NCBI GenBank assembly: GCA_029212505.1
Contig: JARGOS010000001.1
Location: 471,930-535,929, forward strand
DNA: 64,000 nucleotides
DNA from: Legionellaceae bacterium
GTDB taxonomy: Bacteria > Pseudomonadota > Gammaproteobacteria > Legionellales > Legionellaceae
Reading direction: 5' to 3'
The notes below the pieces were generated by a model. The model saw nothing but the letters and a program-made list of their open reading frames with translations. It had not been told where the DNA came from and did no database searches. Numbering within the stretch: the first letter of the stretch is position 1; the number at the start of each line of letters is the position of its first letter. The translations under genes and the position numbers were made by a program. Of the stretch, positions 37,910 through 46,726 are shown one piece after another.

Positions 37910-38338
37910 ATGTTATGGGTTAGGGCGTTTCATATTATAGCGATGGTGGCATGGTTCGCAGGCTTATTTTATTTACCACGGTTGTTTGTATACCATGCAG
38001 ATGCAGAAGATACCGTGAGTTTAGAGCGATTTAAAATCATGGAACGGCGTTTGTATTATGGGATAACCTGGCCTGCAGGCATCATAACCACGGTGCTTGG
38101 GTTATGGTTACTGACGTTTATGTTGCCTTATTATCAACAAGCGGCATGGATGCATGCAAAGCTTGGGTTTGTGGTTGTTTTGTGGGGGTATCATCTGATG
38201 TGCGGGCATTATGTTAAGCGTTTTAAACATAATCATAATACCCATTCGAGTCGTTTTTATCGCGTATTTAACGAAGTTCCAACAGGGCTTCTGATAGCCA
38301 TTATTTTACTCGTTGTTGTTAAGCCAAGCTTGAATTAA
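37910..38338 (+). CDS. hemJ: HemJ-type protoporphyrinogen IX oxidase
   Basis: 142 residues, four membrane helices. [27 protein letters not shown] has the conserved histidine of HemJ (UPF0093), and [17 protein letters not shown] the second. HemJ oxidises protoporphyrinogen IX in haem synthesis in bacteria that lack HemG or HemY. GCAGGGGGA precedes the ATG. Its end overlaps the convergent rubredoxin gene by 4 bp. Confidence 0.88.
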   Translation: MLWVRAFHIIAMVAWFAGLFYLPRLFVYHADAEDTVSLERFKIMERRLYYGITWPAGIITTVLGLWLLTFMLPYYQQAAWMHAKLGFVVVLWGYHLMCGHYVKRFKHNHNTHSSRFYRVFNEVPTGLLIAIILLVVVKPSLN

Positions 38339-38517
38339 TCCATTTCGATCATTTCGAAATCGAGCTTGCTTGCGCCACAGTCTGGGCAGAACCAGTTTTC
38401 TGGAACGTCTGCCCAGCGTGTACCGGGTTCGATACCGTCTTCTTCCCATCCTTCTGCTTCATCGTAAATTAAACCGCAGATGACACAAATGTATTTTTTG
38501 TACGGAGGATTGCTCAT
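38335..38517 (-). CDS. rubredoxin
   Basis: 60 residues. Four iron-binding cysteines in the rubredoxin spacing: [16 protein letters not shown] near the start and [14 protein letters not shown] near the end, with [12 protein letters not shown] between. A one-electron carrier with a single FeS4 centre. The likely partner (alkane hydroxylase, rubredoxin reductase) is not adjacent, though in Legionella relatives a lone rubredoxin near hemJ/terC is plausible. Confidence 0.95.
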   Translation of the reverse strand: MSNPPYKKYICVICGLIYDEAEGWEEDGIEPGTRWADVPENWFCPDCGASKLDFEMIEMD

Positions 38518-38585
38518 GATTATTATTTACCCTTTATGTTTATGATGGAGGGTAATTTAGCAATTAAAGAACGACATGTAAACCC

Positions 38586-39248
38586 TTACATTTCAGGTGC
38601 GTTGTTTGGGTCTTCCTCGTTTTGCGTCGTATTATCTGTGCTTTTCTGTGAACTTACGGTGTCTCGTAACTCTTCAATAGCCGCTTTTAATTCATTTTGC
38701 GCTGTGCTGTTTATGGGTTGTTTTGGTGCATCCATTTCATGACCTGGGAAGGCTGCCGGTACCGGTGCAGCCGCAAGGCAAGCCATCATGGTGGCAACCG
38801 GTGGTTTACCATCATTGATAAGCGCAAAGCCAAGGTCCATCGCAATCCCAACGGGAAAGGTATAGAGGTAAAAAGCGCCCAATGTAGCGGCACATGCCCC
38901 GGCCCAGGCGATACAAGCCACCGCTTTGGTGGCGTTATAAAGCGCATGAGTGATAGGATTATCTGACGTGCTTGATGATTTGTTTGCCGAAGGTGGCGGC
39001 TCTAATAAAGCAGTTAAAGCCGCTTCTTTTTCTTTGAGCGTTATATTTTTGTCTGAAATTAAAAGGACGTTTTCAACAATACGAGTAAGATCTCCTGGGA
39101 AATTCTCTTCTTTTTGAGCTTGATTGAGCGCCGTGGCTAAGGTTCTAAGTGCGTCTTTTAAAGGCTTTTCCATCGGGTTTTTACTGGATAAACTATCATA
39201 TAATGTATTGTATTTTTTTTTATATTCAGGTGGAATTATTTGTTTCAT
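38586..39248 (-). CDS. orphan protein with membrane hairpin and acidic tail
   Basis: 220 residues, no family recognised. The N-terminal 90 residues are helical and charged (YKKKYNTLYDSLSSKNPMEK); about residues 105-165 hold two hydrophobic Ala/Gly-rich segments (AVACIAWAGACAATLGAFYL), and the C-terminal 50 residues are acidic and polar, ending QNEEDPNNAPEM. No signal peptide. The build (soluble N-terminus, late hairpin, acidic end) is shared with other orphan proteins here (8119-8703, 34718-35191). Confidence 0.5.
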   Translation of the reverse strand: MKQIIPPEYKKKYNTLYDSLSSKNPMEKPLKDALRTLATALNQAQKEENFPGDLTRIVENVLLISDKNITLKEKEAALTALLEPPPSANKSSSTSDNPITHALYNATKAVACIAWAGACAATLGAFYLYTFPVGIAMDLGFALINDGKPPVATMMACLAAAPVPAAFPGHEMDAPKQPINSTAQNELKAAIEELRDTVSSQKSTDNTTQNEEDPNNAPEM

Positions 39249-39388
39249 GATGAACCCTCGTTATAATTTTCAATTCTATTGATTATTTAATGTATAGACT
39301 AATATGCGTGAAAATTCACCTAAATAGATATTTTATTGTCTTAACTACGTGTAGAGGTTAGGCATTAGGCACCCGATATTAAATTAGA

Positions 39389-40756
39389 TTATTTTAATTT
39401 AACATGATCTAAATAAGCCGGTATAACACAATGCCATCCAAGCTCAGACTCGATGTAGGATTTAAGAGCACTTGACGAAGCAGGGGTACCGTGGGTGATA
39501 AACACGGTTTTAGGTGGGGTTTGTATATGCTTGAGCCAGCTTAGAATTTCTTCATAATCAGCATGAGCAGATAAATGACTGAGTGCAATAACTTCAGCGT
39601 TGATAGGGATTAATTCTCCGTAAATTTTAATATTTTTTTCTTGATTTAGAATGCTGTCGCCCCGTGTTCCTGGTGCCTGAAAACCGGTAAGAAGCAGAGA
39701 ATTTCTTGAATCAGGCGCAAGATGTTTTAAATGATGGAGTACACGACCTCCGGTGAGCATGCCGCTGGCTGAGATAATAATTTTGGGAGCCTGGTCTTCC
39801 GTCAAGGCTATAGATTCGTCTGGTGTTTGTATGTATTGCGCAATTTGACATACCTGTTTGCATAGGTCTGGAGTTAAACGTTGCTCGTGTTGATGATGGA
39901 GCATGGCTTGTGTTGCATCAATGGCCATGGGGCTATCTAAAAACACAGGCACATCGGGTATACGCTGCGCTTGTTTAAGCTGTTGGATATAATACAACAT
40001 GTGTTGTGAACGTCCGACGGCGAAAGCTGGAATAAGCACCGTGCCACCGCGATGGATGGTGTTGTTCACCAGGGTTTCAATGGCATCGTTTGGATCGCTA
40101 GGATCGTGCAGGCGATTACCGTAAGTGGATTCTAAAATTAAATAATCAGCATGCTTTAAATTATCTTTAGGTTTCATAAGCACATCGTTTGTGCGCCCTA
40201 AATCTCCGCTAAAACAGATGACACGATTTTGATGTTTGATTTTAATAAATGCTGCACCAAGAATATGTCCGGCGCGATGCCAGCTGAATTCTATTTGGGG
40301 CAATAAGGCATGTGGCGTATGATAATCCAGTGATTTAAATTGCTTGAGGCATTGAAGTGCGTCTTCACGGGTATAGAGGGGGCGTGCAGGGTGGTGCCGG
40401 CTGTAGCCATATTTATTCGCGCGTTTGGCTTCTTCTTCTTGCAAATAACCGCTGTCTGGGAGCAAAATAGAGCATAGTTCAGCGGTGGCCTGAGTGCAGT
40501 AGATGGGGCCTGTAAAGCCATTTTTTACGAGAAGAGGCAGGTAACCCGAGTGATCAATATGAGCGTGGGTGAGTACAACCAAATCGAGCGTTTCAGGTTT
40601 AATCGGTAGGGGATTCCAGTTGCGACGTCGAAGTTCACGTACACCTTGAAATAATCCACAATCAATGAGAACCTTCTTCTTATCAATTTCAAGAAGGTAT
40701 TTTGATCCCGTTACCGTGCCTACAGCACCTAAAAACGTAAGTTTCATAAAATTCAT
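39389..40756 (-). CDS. MBL-fold/beta-CASP RNase-like metallohydrolase
   Basis: 455 residues. The zinc signature is LTHAHIDHSGYLP (H64, H66, D68, H69); then SGDLGR, the beta-CASP part with SPMAIDATQ, IIISASGMLTGGRVLHHL and the C-terminal ITHGTPASS. This is the YSH1/CPSF73-like bacterial family (RMMBL C-terminus), whose members cleave RNA. A second ATG three codons in (40747) is an equally good start. Function in gammaproteobacteria is poorly defined. Confidence 0.85.
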   Translation of the reverse strand: MNFMKLTFLGAVGTVTGSKYLLEIDKKKVLIDCGLFQGVRELRRRNWNPLPIKPETLDLVVLTHAHIDHSGYLPLLVKNGFTGPIYCTQATAELCSILLPDSGYLQEEEAKRANKYGYSRHHPARPLYTREDALQCLKQFKSLDYHTPHALLPQIEFSWHRAGHILGAAFIKIKHQNRVICFSGDLGRTNDVLMKPKDNLKHADYLILESTYGNRLHDPSDPNDAIETLVNNTIHRGGTVLIPAFAVGRSQHMLYYIQQLKQAQRIPDVPVFLDSPMAIDATQAMLHHQHEQRLTPDLCKQVCQIAQYIQTPDESIALTEDQAPKIIISASGMLTGGRVLHHLKHLAPDSRNSLLLTGFQAPGTRGDSILNQEKNIKIYGELIPINAEVIALSHLSAHADYEEILSWLKHIQTPPKTVFITHGTPASSSALKSYIESELGWHCVIPAYLDHVKLK

Positions 40757-40830
40757 AAATCCATGATTGTGAGTAGCGCTTAAGCTTAAGTATGGATTAG
40801 TTTTAATTTAATTCAAGTTGGAGTTTTTGT

Positions 40831-41631
40831 ATGCGGCGCATGGATAATAAAATTGTTTTAGTCACTGGAGCAAGTCGAGGTATTGGTGCCGAAACCGCGC
40901 GGCTTTTGGCGAAAGAAGGTGCTCAGGTGATTCTTACCGATATTCGTGATCAAGAAGGCCAAGTACTGGCTGATACGCTGGGTGCGCATTATGAACATCT
41001 GGATGTGGCATCAGAAGCTGAATGGCGCGCACTGACCGATAAAATCACACAAAAATACGGCCGATTGGATGCGTTGTTCAATAATGCAGGTATTATTGGG
41101 CTGGATGAAGCGTCTGGGCCTCAAGATCCCGAACATGCAAGCCTCAAAAGTTGGCACCATGTGCATGCGATAAATTTAGATGGCGTATTTTTAGGGTGTA
41201 AATACGGTATTGCGCTGATGAAGGCGCAAGGTGGTTCGATTATTAATATGTCGTCACGTTCTGGTATGGTGGGTATTCCTGCGGCTGCAGCCTATGCCTC
41301 CAGTAAAGCGGCTGTTCGAAACCATACCAAAACCGTAGCACTCTATTGTGCTGAGAATAACTATAATATTCGCTGTAACTCACTGCATCCTGGGGCTATT
41401 CTTACCCCCTTGTGGGACGCGATGCTTGGCGATGATCCGGTGATACGCGATAAGATGATGAAGCAAATTTCAGCAGGCGTGCCGTTAGGTCATATGGGTG
41501 AGCCAAAAGATGTGGCTTACGCGGTATTATATTTAGCATCCGACGAGTCAAAATATATCACAGGGACTGAGCTAACGCTTGATGGCGGTATTTTGGCAGG
41601 GAGTGCTGCAGCACCCCATCAAGATGATTAA
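40831..41631 (+). CDS. short-chain dehydrogenase/reductase (SDR)
   Basis: 266 residues. Classical SDR: VLVTGASRGIGAETARLL (cofactor binding), LDALFNNAGIIG, the catalytic Ser in IINMSSRSGMVG, and Y-x-x-x-K in AAYASSKAAVRNH; a C-terminal YITGTELTLDGGILAG. Resembles cyclopentanol or 3-oxoacyl-type dehydrogenases. GTTGGAG lies upstream. The substrate is unknown. It is transcribed alone. Confidence 0.85.
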   Translation: MRRMDNKIVLVTGASRGIGAETARLLAKEGAQVILTDIRDQEGQVLADTLGAHYEHLDVASEAEWRALTDKITQKYGRLDALFNNAGIIGLDEASGPQDPEHASLKSWHHVHAINLDGVFLGCKYGIALMKAQGGSIINMSSRSGMVGIPAAAAYASSKAAVRNHTKTVALYCAENNYNIRCNSLHPGAILTPLWDAMLGDDPVIRDKMMKQISAGVPLGHMGEPKDVAYAVLYLASDESKYITGTELTLDGGILAGSAAAPHQDD

Positions 41632-41769
41632 ATCTGGATATATCGCTGGGAAATTATTCTTATTTGATTATTAAACGTCATGAAGCAGAACCGATTCAGC
41701 TAGATGAACCGATTATGCCCCCTGAGTCTGCAGTGATTGCATGATATTTATAAATTTGGAGATGTTGTT

Positions 41770-42306
41770 ATGAACAGAAATAGACCTCAATTTTTTGAAC
41801 CTAAACCTAAAAGACCTAAACCGGTTATGAATTTACAGCTAAAAGCGATGGTTGAAAACCAATATTGGACGGTACTCAATAGTCATTTACTGGCTGAAGT
41901 CATCGGTAAAAAACCTCAAGGCGATATGAAAATTCTCGTTGATAAGGCAAATACTGTAAAGCACCAACTGCAAACACACGGTCCTATTCTTCGAGATCAC
42001 GGTGTTGATTTTCGACAGAATAAAGGTAAAGCTGCGGGAGAAATTTTTCATAGTAATATGAAGGCCGGTAAAACAATGTATGTCATGGAATGGACGGTAA
42101 TTAATGAAGAGAAGCGCATCATCGCTTTGCTTGGATTTGGCGCGCATGAGAATTATGACTATGCGCAAAATCCTTTAACAGAAGAGCAAAAAAGTAAAAT
42201 CTTGAATGAGCCACGTAATGAAGAGATTATTAAAAACGTTAAGAAGAAAATAGCTGAAGCGAAAGAGTTTACCGTTGAAGAAAGCGCGCTAAATATGACA
42301 ATTTAA
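41770..42306 (+). CDS. orphan basic protein, function unknown
   Basis: 178 residues from the ATG at 41770, which follows TTGGAGATG; an in-frame ATG at 41737 overlaps that site and is less likely. Not recognised. It starts with a basic, proline-rich run (QFFEPKPKRPKPVM), has a central region with YVMEWTVINEEKRIIALLGFG that could be a small beta-sheet, and ends in a charged helix with VEESALNMTI, an acidic-then-hydrophobic tail. No signal peptide or membrane helix. Confidence 0.5.
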   Translation: MNRNRPQFFEPKPKRPKPVMNLQLKAMVENQYWTVLNSHLLAEVIGKKPQGDMKILVDKANTVKHQLQTHGPILRDHGVDFRQNKGKAAGEIFHSNMKAGKTMYVMEWTVINEEKRIIALLGFGAHENYDYAQNPLTEEQKSKILNEPRNEEIIKNVKKKIAEAKEFTVEESALNMTI

Positions 42307-42325
42307 ACAGGTGTAAAGTATGTTT

Positions 42326-42358
42326 ATGTGCCCGCGAGGGTGAAGATAGCGGGTACAT
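42326..42358. terminator. GC-rich hairpin between an orphan gene and the sbnA promoter
   Basis: ATGTGCCCGC (42326-42335) pairs with GCGGGTACAT (42349-42358), one G-T wobble, loop of 13. No T-run follows, so an intrinsic terminator is doubtful, but the position at the left end of the biosynthetic cluster fits a transcript boundary. Confidence 0.35.
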
Positions 42359-42411
42359 GAATCATGACGATCGGGCGGGTGAGTGTAGTGAATTAATGGG
42401 TTTTTAATATA

Positions 42412-42439
42412 TTGACACGGTCATTGAGCTTGTTACACT
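42412..42439 (+). promoter_or_regulatory. sigma-70 type promoter for sbnA
   Basis: A perfect -35 TTGACA (42412-42417) is separated by 16 bp from TACACT (42434-42439), which has the extended -10 dinucleotide TG one base upstream. It stands about 31 bp before the ATG of sbnA. Seen directly; activity is inferred. Confidence 0.65.
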
Positions 42440-42470
42440 CAGTTTATATTTTTTTTGCTAAGTAGCATCG

Positions 42471-43466
42471 ATGATTTATCAAGCTATTGAAGACATTATT
42501 CTTGATGATATTTTTTTTAAAGCTTCATCTTATTGCCATAAAATTGATATTCATATCAAGCTAGAAGGTTTCAATATTCCGGGTTCCATCAAATTAAAAC
42601 CTGCAAAGTTTATGATTGAACATGCAGAAAAAGAAAATATTTTAACACCACAGTCCAAAATTATTGAATCATCATCCGGTAATTTAGGTGTTGCGCTAAG
42701 CCACATTTGTGCAAGCAAAAATTACCCTTTTACCTGTGTGACGGATGTTAAAGCGACGGATCAAAATATCCAAATAATGAAAGCGCTCGGCGCAAATGTC
42801 GTTATTATTGACGAACTTGATGAAAACCTGGGGTATGTTGGGAGTCGATTGAAATACATTCAACAACAATTAGAGCTTGATAAAAATTTAGTATGGTTAA
42901 ATCAATATAATAACATTCAAAATGTTGAGAGCCATTATCAACTTACAGCAAAAGCCATCTTGAAGGAATTTGATAGCGTTGATTTTCTTTTTGTTGGAGC
43001 TGGAACTTCCGGTACTTTAATGGGGTGCATTAAGCGCTTCAAAGAAAAATCTCCCCATACAAGAATCATCGCTGTGGATACGACCGGTTCACTCAATTTC
43101 TCAGAAACACCCGCTAAACGTTACTTACCTGGTTTGGGATCAAGTTCTTATCCTGAAATTTTAGATCTCGGATTAATTGATGAGTTTATTTTAATCGATG
43201 AAATCGATGCAATTAAACATTGCAAATACTTAACTCAACGATATGGCATCCTAGCCGGCGCATCCACCGGTTCAGTTTTAGCGGCCATTGAACACTACGC
43301 CCCTTACATCAACCCGGCAAACACCGTTGTAACCTTATGTTCTGATTGGGGAAGAAGTTACTTAGACACCGTTTATAATGAAACGTGGGTCACGCATACC
43401 TTCCCCCAGAGTAAACGCATGAGCCATCAAAAAAAATCATTGATGCAGGTTACATCCTCACGTTGA
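42471..43466 (+). CDS. sbnA: SbnA-like N-(2-amino-2-carboxyethyl)-L-glutamate synthase (Dap biosynthesis)
   Basis: 331 residues, fold type II PLP enzyme. The lysine motif is NIPGSIKLKPAKF (K41), followed by the long matches to staphyloferrin SbnA: EHAEKENILTPQSKIIESSSGNLGVAL, WLNQYNN, GAGTSGTLMG and AGASTGSVLAAIEHY. SbnA joins O-phospho-L-serine and L-glutamate to N-(1-amino-1-carboxyl-2-ethyl)-glutamate, the precursor of L-2,3-diaminopropionate. It differs from cysteine synthase in the PGSIK region. Its partner SbnB is convergent with a 40-bp overlap at the 3' ends, instead of in one operon. It has its own promoter at 42412-42439. Likely supplies Dap to the NRPS. Confidence 0.85.
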   Translation: MIYQAIEDIILDDIFFKASSYCHKIDIHIKLEGFNIPGSIKLKPAKFMIEHAEKENILTPQSKIIESSSGNLGVALSHICASKNYPFTCVTDVKATDQNIQIMKALGANVVIIDELDENLGYVGSRLKYIQQQLELDKNLVWLNQYNNIQNVESHYQLTAKAILKEFDSVDFLFVGAGTSGTLMGCIKRFKEKSPHTRIIAVDTTGSLNFSETPAKRYLPGLGSSSYPEILDLGLIDEFILIDEIDAIKHCKYLTQRYGILAGASTGSVLAAIEHYAPYINPANTVVTLCSDWGRSYLDTVYNETWVTHTFPQSKRMSHQKKSLMQVTSSR

Positions 43467-44416
43467 TAATAATACTGAAATACTAAATTGGCTAAAGCAA
43501 TATCAAGTATTCCCATGCCCATAGGTGAAAAAATTTTAAGCTTGTTTTTTTCAAGCATCACTTTTTTAGCAATTGCATCCGAAATTGTTCCATGAATAAA
43601 ATCTTTGTGCCCACAGGCTAAGAAGGTTAAATGCGGTGAGGTTTCTGCTTGCAACACATGCTCAACGTCATCAACTAAATTGAACGCATTTAACATCACT
43701 TCAGGGCTTATATCTCGTAATGATAGATTTAATAGCGTTGCATTTTTCTGAAAAATTTTGGGGTCAAAAAGATAAGGCTCTTTAGCTGTTGTTGTTAATA
43801 GTAAAACATTTGATTCTGATGTCACTTCTTCAAGGCTGGAACAAAGCTTAACTTGGCATTTTTGTTGTTCGGCAAATGTCATGGCTCGTTCTTGACTGAT
43901 ATCATAGAGATTAAGCTTATTAATTTTCCAACCCAATGCATCCAAGCAACGCATGAAATGTCCTGATATCGTGCCACAACCAATAATTCCTAAGTTTTCA
44001 ATCACGCGATTTTCATGCAAAAATTCAAGCGCTATTAATGCTGAAATAACCGTTCTCAAGGCACTAATCAAGGCACCTTCTAATACGGCCATAGGAAAAC
44101 CCGTATTATAATCATTGAGTAAAATTAGAGAGGAAGCTCTTGGTAATTTATTTTGAATATTTTTAGGGCAGCTTGATATCCATTTAATACCCACTGCATG
44201 ACGTTCATTTTGTTTCATATAGGCGGGTAAGGCAATGATACGAGCATTATTTTTTTTATCGTAATGCAAAAAAGAACTCGGGGGATTCATTGTTTTCTGA
44301 TTATTGTGATTTAAGTAGGCTTGTTTTATTGCTTGAACGGCCTGTTCAAGATGCGTTAAAAAATAGAAAGATATTTCTTGTCGTTTCAAAAATAATAGAT
44401 CGTTCGTTACTCTCAT
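43427..44416 (-). CDS. sbnB: SbnB-like 2,3-diaminopropionate-forming dehydrogenase (ornithine cyclodeaminase family)
   Basis: 329 residues from the ATG at 44416, preceded by AGGG at a 5-base distance; an in-frame extension of 69 codons would overlap the upstream aminotransferase gene by 116 bp and lacks similarity to the family. The NAD-binding IGCGTISGHFMR, the substrate region GIKWISSCPKN...RASSLILLND, FPMAVLEGALISALRT and the final SPMGMGILDIALANLVF follow SbnB and the ornithine cyclodeaminase/mu-crystallin family. SbnB oxidatively splits the SbnA product to Dap, 2-oxoglutarate and NADH. Last gene of the hmo-hmaS-hpgT-sbnB transcript, so Dap and Hpg supply are co-regulated. Confidence 0.85.
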   Translation of the reverse strand: MRVTNDLLFLKRQEISFYFLTHLEQAVQAIKQAYLNHNNQKTMNPPSSFLHYDKKNNARIIALPAYMKQNERHAVGIKWISSCPKNIQNKLPRASSLILLNDYNTGFPMAVLEGALISALRTVISALIALEFLHENRVIENLGIIGCGTISGHFMRCLDALGWKINKLNLYDISQERAMTFAEQQKCQVKLCSSLEEVTSESNVLLLTTTAKEPYLFDPKIFQKNATLLNLSLRDISPEVMLNAFNLVDDVEHVLQAETSPHLTFLACGHKDFIHGTISDAIAKKVMLEKNKLKIFSPMGMGILDIALANLVFQYYYQREDVTCINDFF

Positions 44417-44507
44417 GATATCCCTATGTGTTTTAAATAGCTCTTTTATACGCCTAGTATGTTCATTTTCTCTAATAAAAGTGTTCAATTCAATTAGACC
44501 AGAACAA

Positions 44508-45683
44508 TCATAAGATGGCGAGTCGTTTGATACCTTCATTAATTTTATCGGTGCTGATGTTCGAAAAATTAAAACGAATACCGTTGTAGATATTGATGTT
44601 TTTTTTTGCCCAAAAAGATTCACTGGGAATAAAAATAACGTGATTTTTGATGGCCTGTTCTAGCAAAAGGGTTGTATGAACGTCATGTTTAAAGCTAGCC
44701 CATAAAAAAATACCTGAGGATGGAATATGAAACGTTAAATTATCAAAGTAACGTGTTAATGCCGTAGCTAAAGCATCACGTCGCTTTTTGTAGGTTTGGC
44801 GTAGGTGAGTTAAATGTGTATTTAAGCCATGGGTTTGTAAAATATGTTGGACAATATGTTGTGTCAACGTTGACGTATTAATATCACTGCACTCTTTTAA
44901 AGAGGCAAGCTTGGGGATTAAGTATTCTGGTGCGATAAGCCAACCGACACGTAAATTGGGTGCTAATATTTTTGAAAAAGAGCCAATATAAAACGTTGTG
45001 TTATGTGCATGTTTTTTTATTGGAGAAAGGGGTGTTTCATAATTTAAAAAACCATAGGGATCATCTTCAATGATGGGCATGTTGTAGTGTTCTGATAACT
45101 TGGCGAGGTGCGCTCGTTTTTCTTGGCTCACACTCACCCCATGAGGGTTACCCCCGTCTGTTACAAGGTATAAAAATGCAGGCTTCACGTGATGTTTAAG
45201 AATTTTTTCGACAGATTCGACACAAATGCCTGTTTTAGGATGTGTTGGGACGGTTAATATTTGGGGCGAGAAAGGCGCTAAAGCTTGGAGCATGCCTGGG
45301 TAAGCCAGTTCTTCGATAATAATAGTACTGCCATGACTTAACAGTAATCGAGTTAATAAACTAATGCCTTGTTGTGCTCCGGTTGTGAGCAGGATTTGAT
45401 TGGGCGTGCACGTTACACCACGTAAAGACATGAGCTTGACGATTTCTAATTTGAGCTCTTCGCTTGGCGGAGCGTATTGAAATAACTGGGGATGGGCTTG
45501 AAGTATTTTGTGGGTTGCTTCTTGGATGTATTGAGTTGGGAACAATTCGGGAGCAGGTAGACCTAAGGCAAAAGAAATAAAGGTTGGATCGGTTGCATAC
45601 TGAAGTGAGTTTTCCATGGCAGATGGCTTTGTGTTTTGAACCCATTTAGGAAGCACGCATTGATTAGACTGTGGCAGGCTCAT
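44508..45683 (-). CDS. hpgT: fold type I aminotransferase, HpgT-like (4-hydroxyphenylglycine formation)
   Basis: 391 residues. PLP lysine K238 in YIGSFSKILAPNLRVGW, with the phosphate-binding TTGAQQGISLL, and YLVTDGGNPHG and IIEDDPYGFLNY contacts. It belongs to the MocR/2-aminoadipate-type aminotransferase group (no DNA-binding domain). In Hpg pathways HpgT transaminates 4-hydroxybenzoylformate to L-4-hydroxyphenylglycine. The gene overlaps hmaS by 20 bp and follows it in one operon; that context is the main reason for the HpgT call. Another amino-group transfer for the same peptide remains possible. Confidence 0.72.
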   Translation of the reverse strand: MSLPQSNQCVLPKWVQNTKPSAMENSLQYATDPTFISFALGLPAPELFPTQYIQEATHKILQAHPQLFQYAPPSEELKLEIVKLMSLRGVTCTPNQILLTTGAQQGISLLTRLLLSHGSTIIIEELAYPGMLQALAPFSPQILTVPTHPKTGICVESVEKILKHHVKPAFLYLVTDGGNPHGVSVSQEKRAHLAKLSEHYNMPIIEDDPYGFLNYETPLSPIKKHAHNTTFYIGSFSKILAPNLRVGWLIAPEYLIPKLASLKECSDINTSTLTQHIVQHILQTHGLNTHLTHLRQTYKKRRDALATALTRYFDNLTFHIPSSGIFLWASFKHDVHTTLLLEQAIKNHVIFIPSESFWAKKNINIYNGIRFNFSNISTDKINEGIKRLAIL

Positions 45684-46722
45684 GTTTTAATTCTTCCCGT
45701 TCAATAGCTTGAAAAAGTGTTTTTATATTGTTACTTCCAAAGCCCGCGCACCCTGCACGTTCGATGATTTCAAAAAATAAAGTGGCTCTTTGACTGATGG
45801 GTTTAGAAAAGATCTGATAGAGAAAACCATCGTTGGTTTTATCCATTAAAATCGCATATTTTTGAAGCAATTCGAAATCGTACGTGCATTCTATAAATTT
45901 ATTTTTTTGGAGCTTATAATAAGTTTTTGGAATAGGTAAAAAATCAAGCTCAGTCTCATGTAATGCATGAACAGCCGATACAATATGTTGAGTTAAAAAA
46001 GCGATATGCTGAATGCCTGGACCCTGAAATGCGTTGAGAAAGGTTGTAATTTGTGATGGCTGAGTTGCATGAATAGGCGTAACAAAAACAAGTTTGATAC
46101 GTTTGTTTTTTGAGATCAACGCACATGAATTCATACCACTTTTGGGAGTCATCAAGTATTCTTGATGTAATATATCAAACTGATAGGCGTCTTGGTAATA
46201 ACGAATCCAAGAAGAAAAATCTTTCGAATAAACACAGATGGCAAGGTGATCTATCTGCGTGAAGGTAGCGTGTGTCGTCATGGGTTGATGGTGCATAGGA
46301 ATAAAGTGAGGAAGTTTTTGGCTGTGTGTGGATGCTCGTTGGATAAACGTATGTGTCATATCACCAAAGACGCCGATGGTTGCTGTTATAATTTGCTCAG
46401 AGCCTTCCCCGTGCGTGCTTAAATTTGAAATGACATGATTGCCGTTTTGAATAGCAGATGCGAGGCATGATTTTATGTCGTGTGTGAGAAAGGCTATATC
46501 TTTTACGCCATCGCCATGAGTATGAATAAAGTTTGATATACGGCTGTTTGGATCGCTCGAGGTGGTTAATACGAATCGAATAGAACCGTGCTGGATAAGT
46601 ATGGATGAGCGATCTTCGTGGTTTAAATAAGCTATCGGCGTGAAATTAAACGTGGTTTTATAAAAATGAACCGTTTCAGCAAGGTCGCCAACGTAAAATT
46701 CGATATAGTCTATATCTTCCAT
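45664..46722 (-). CDS. hmaS: 4-hydroxymandelate synthase HmaS (HPPD-related dioxygenase)
   Basis: 352 residues, two vicinal-oxygen-chelate halves. Fe(II) ligands are H159 (TQIDHLAICV), H239 (GPGIQHIAFL) and E318 (TLFFEIIERAG). It matches glycopeptide-pathway HmaS in HTHGDGVKDIAF and TATIGVFGDMTHTFIQ. The residue after GFGSNN is Ile (I333); hydroxyphenylpyruvate dioxygenases have Phe there, and that change is known to favour hydroxymandelate formation. HmaS converts 4-hydroxyphenylpyruvate to 4-hydroxymandelate. Start is 4 bp after hmo on the same strand. Tyrosine-catabolic hpd is the main alternative, made unlikely by the neighbour genes. Confidence 0.82.
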   Translation of the reverse strand: MEDIDYIEFYVGDLAETVHFYKTTFNFTPIAYLNHEDRSSILIQHGSIRFVLTTSSDPNSRISNFIHTHGDGVKDIAFLTHDIKSCLASAIQNGNHVISNLSTHGEGSEQIITATIGVFGDMTHTFIQRASTHSQKLPHFIPMHHQPMTTHATFTQIDHLAICVYSKDFSSWIRYYQDAYQFDILHQEYLMTPKSGMNSCALISKNKRIKLVFVTPIHATQPSQITTFLNAFQGPGIQHIAFLTQHIVSAVHALHETELDFLPIPKTYYKLQKNKFIECTYDFELLQKYAILMDKTNDGFLYQIFSKPISQRATLFFEIIERAGCAGFGSNNIKTLFQAIEREELKHEPATV

Positions 46723-46726
46723 ATGA

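Noticed and set aside
41637..41743. Short reading frame before the orphan gene at 41770
   Set aside because: About 27 codons from a TTG start, no ribosome binding site and no recognisable similarity.
42471..43466. Annotation as plain cysteine synthase (CysK/CysM)
   Set aside because: The lysine region reads PGSIKLKPAKF and the rest follows SbnA; an sbnB homologue is adjacent. I therefore call Dap synthesis.
44417..44623. N-terminal extension of sbnB by 69 codons
   Set aside because: It would overlap the upstream gene by 116 bp, is not similar to the family, and a good AGGG site precedes the ATG at 44416.
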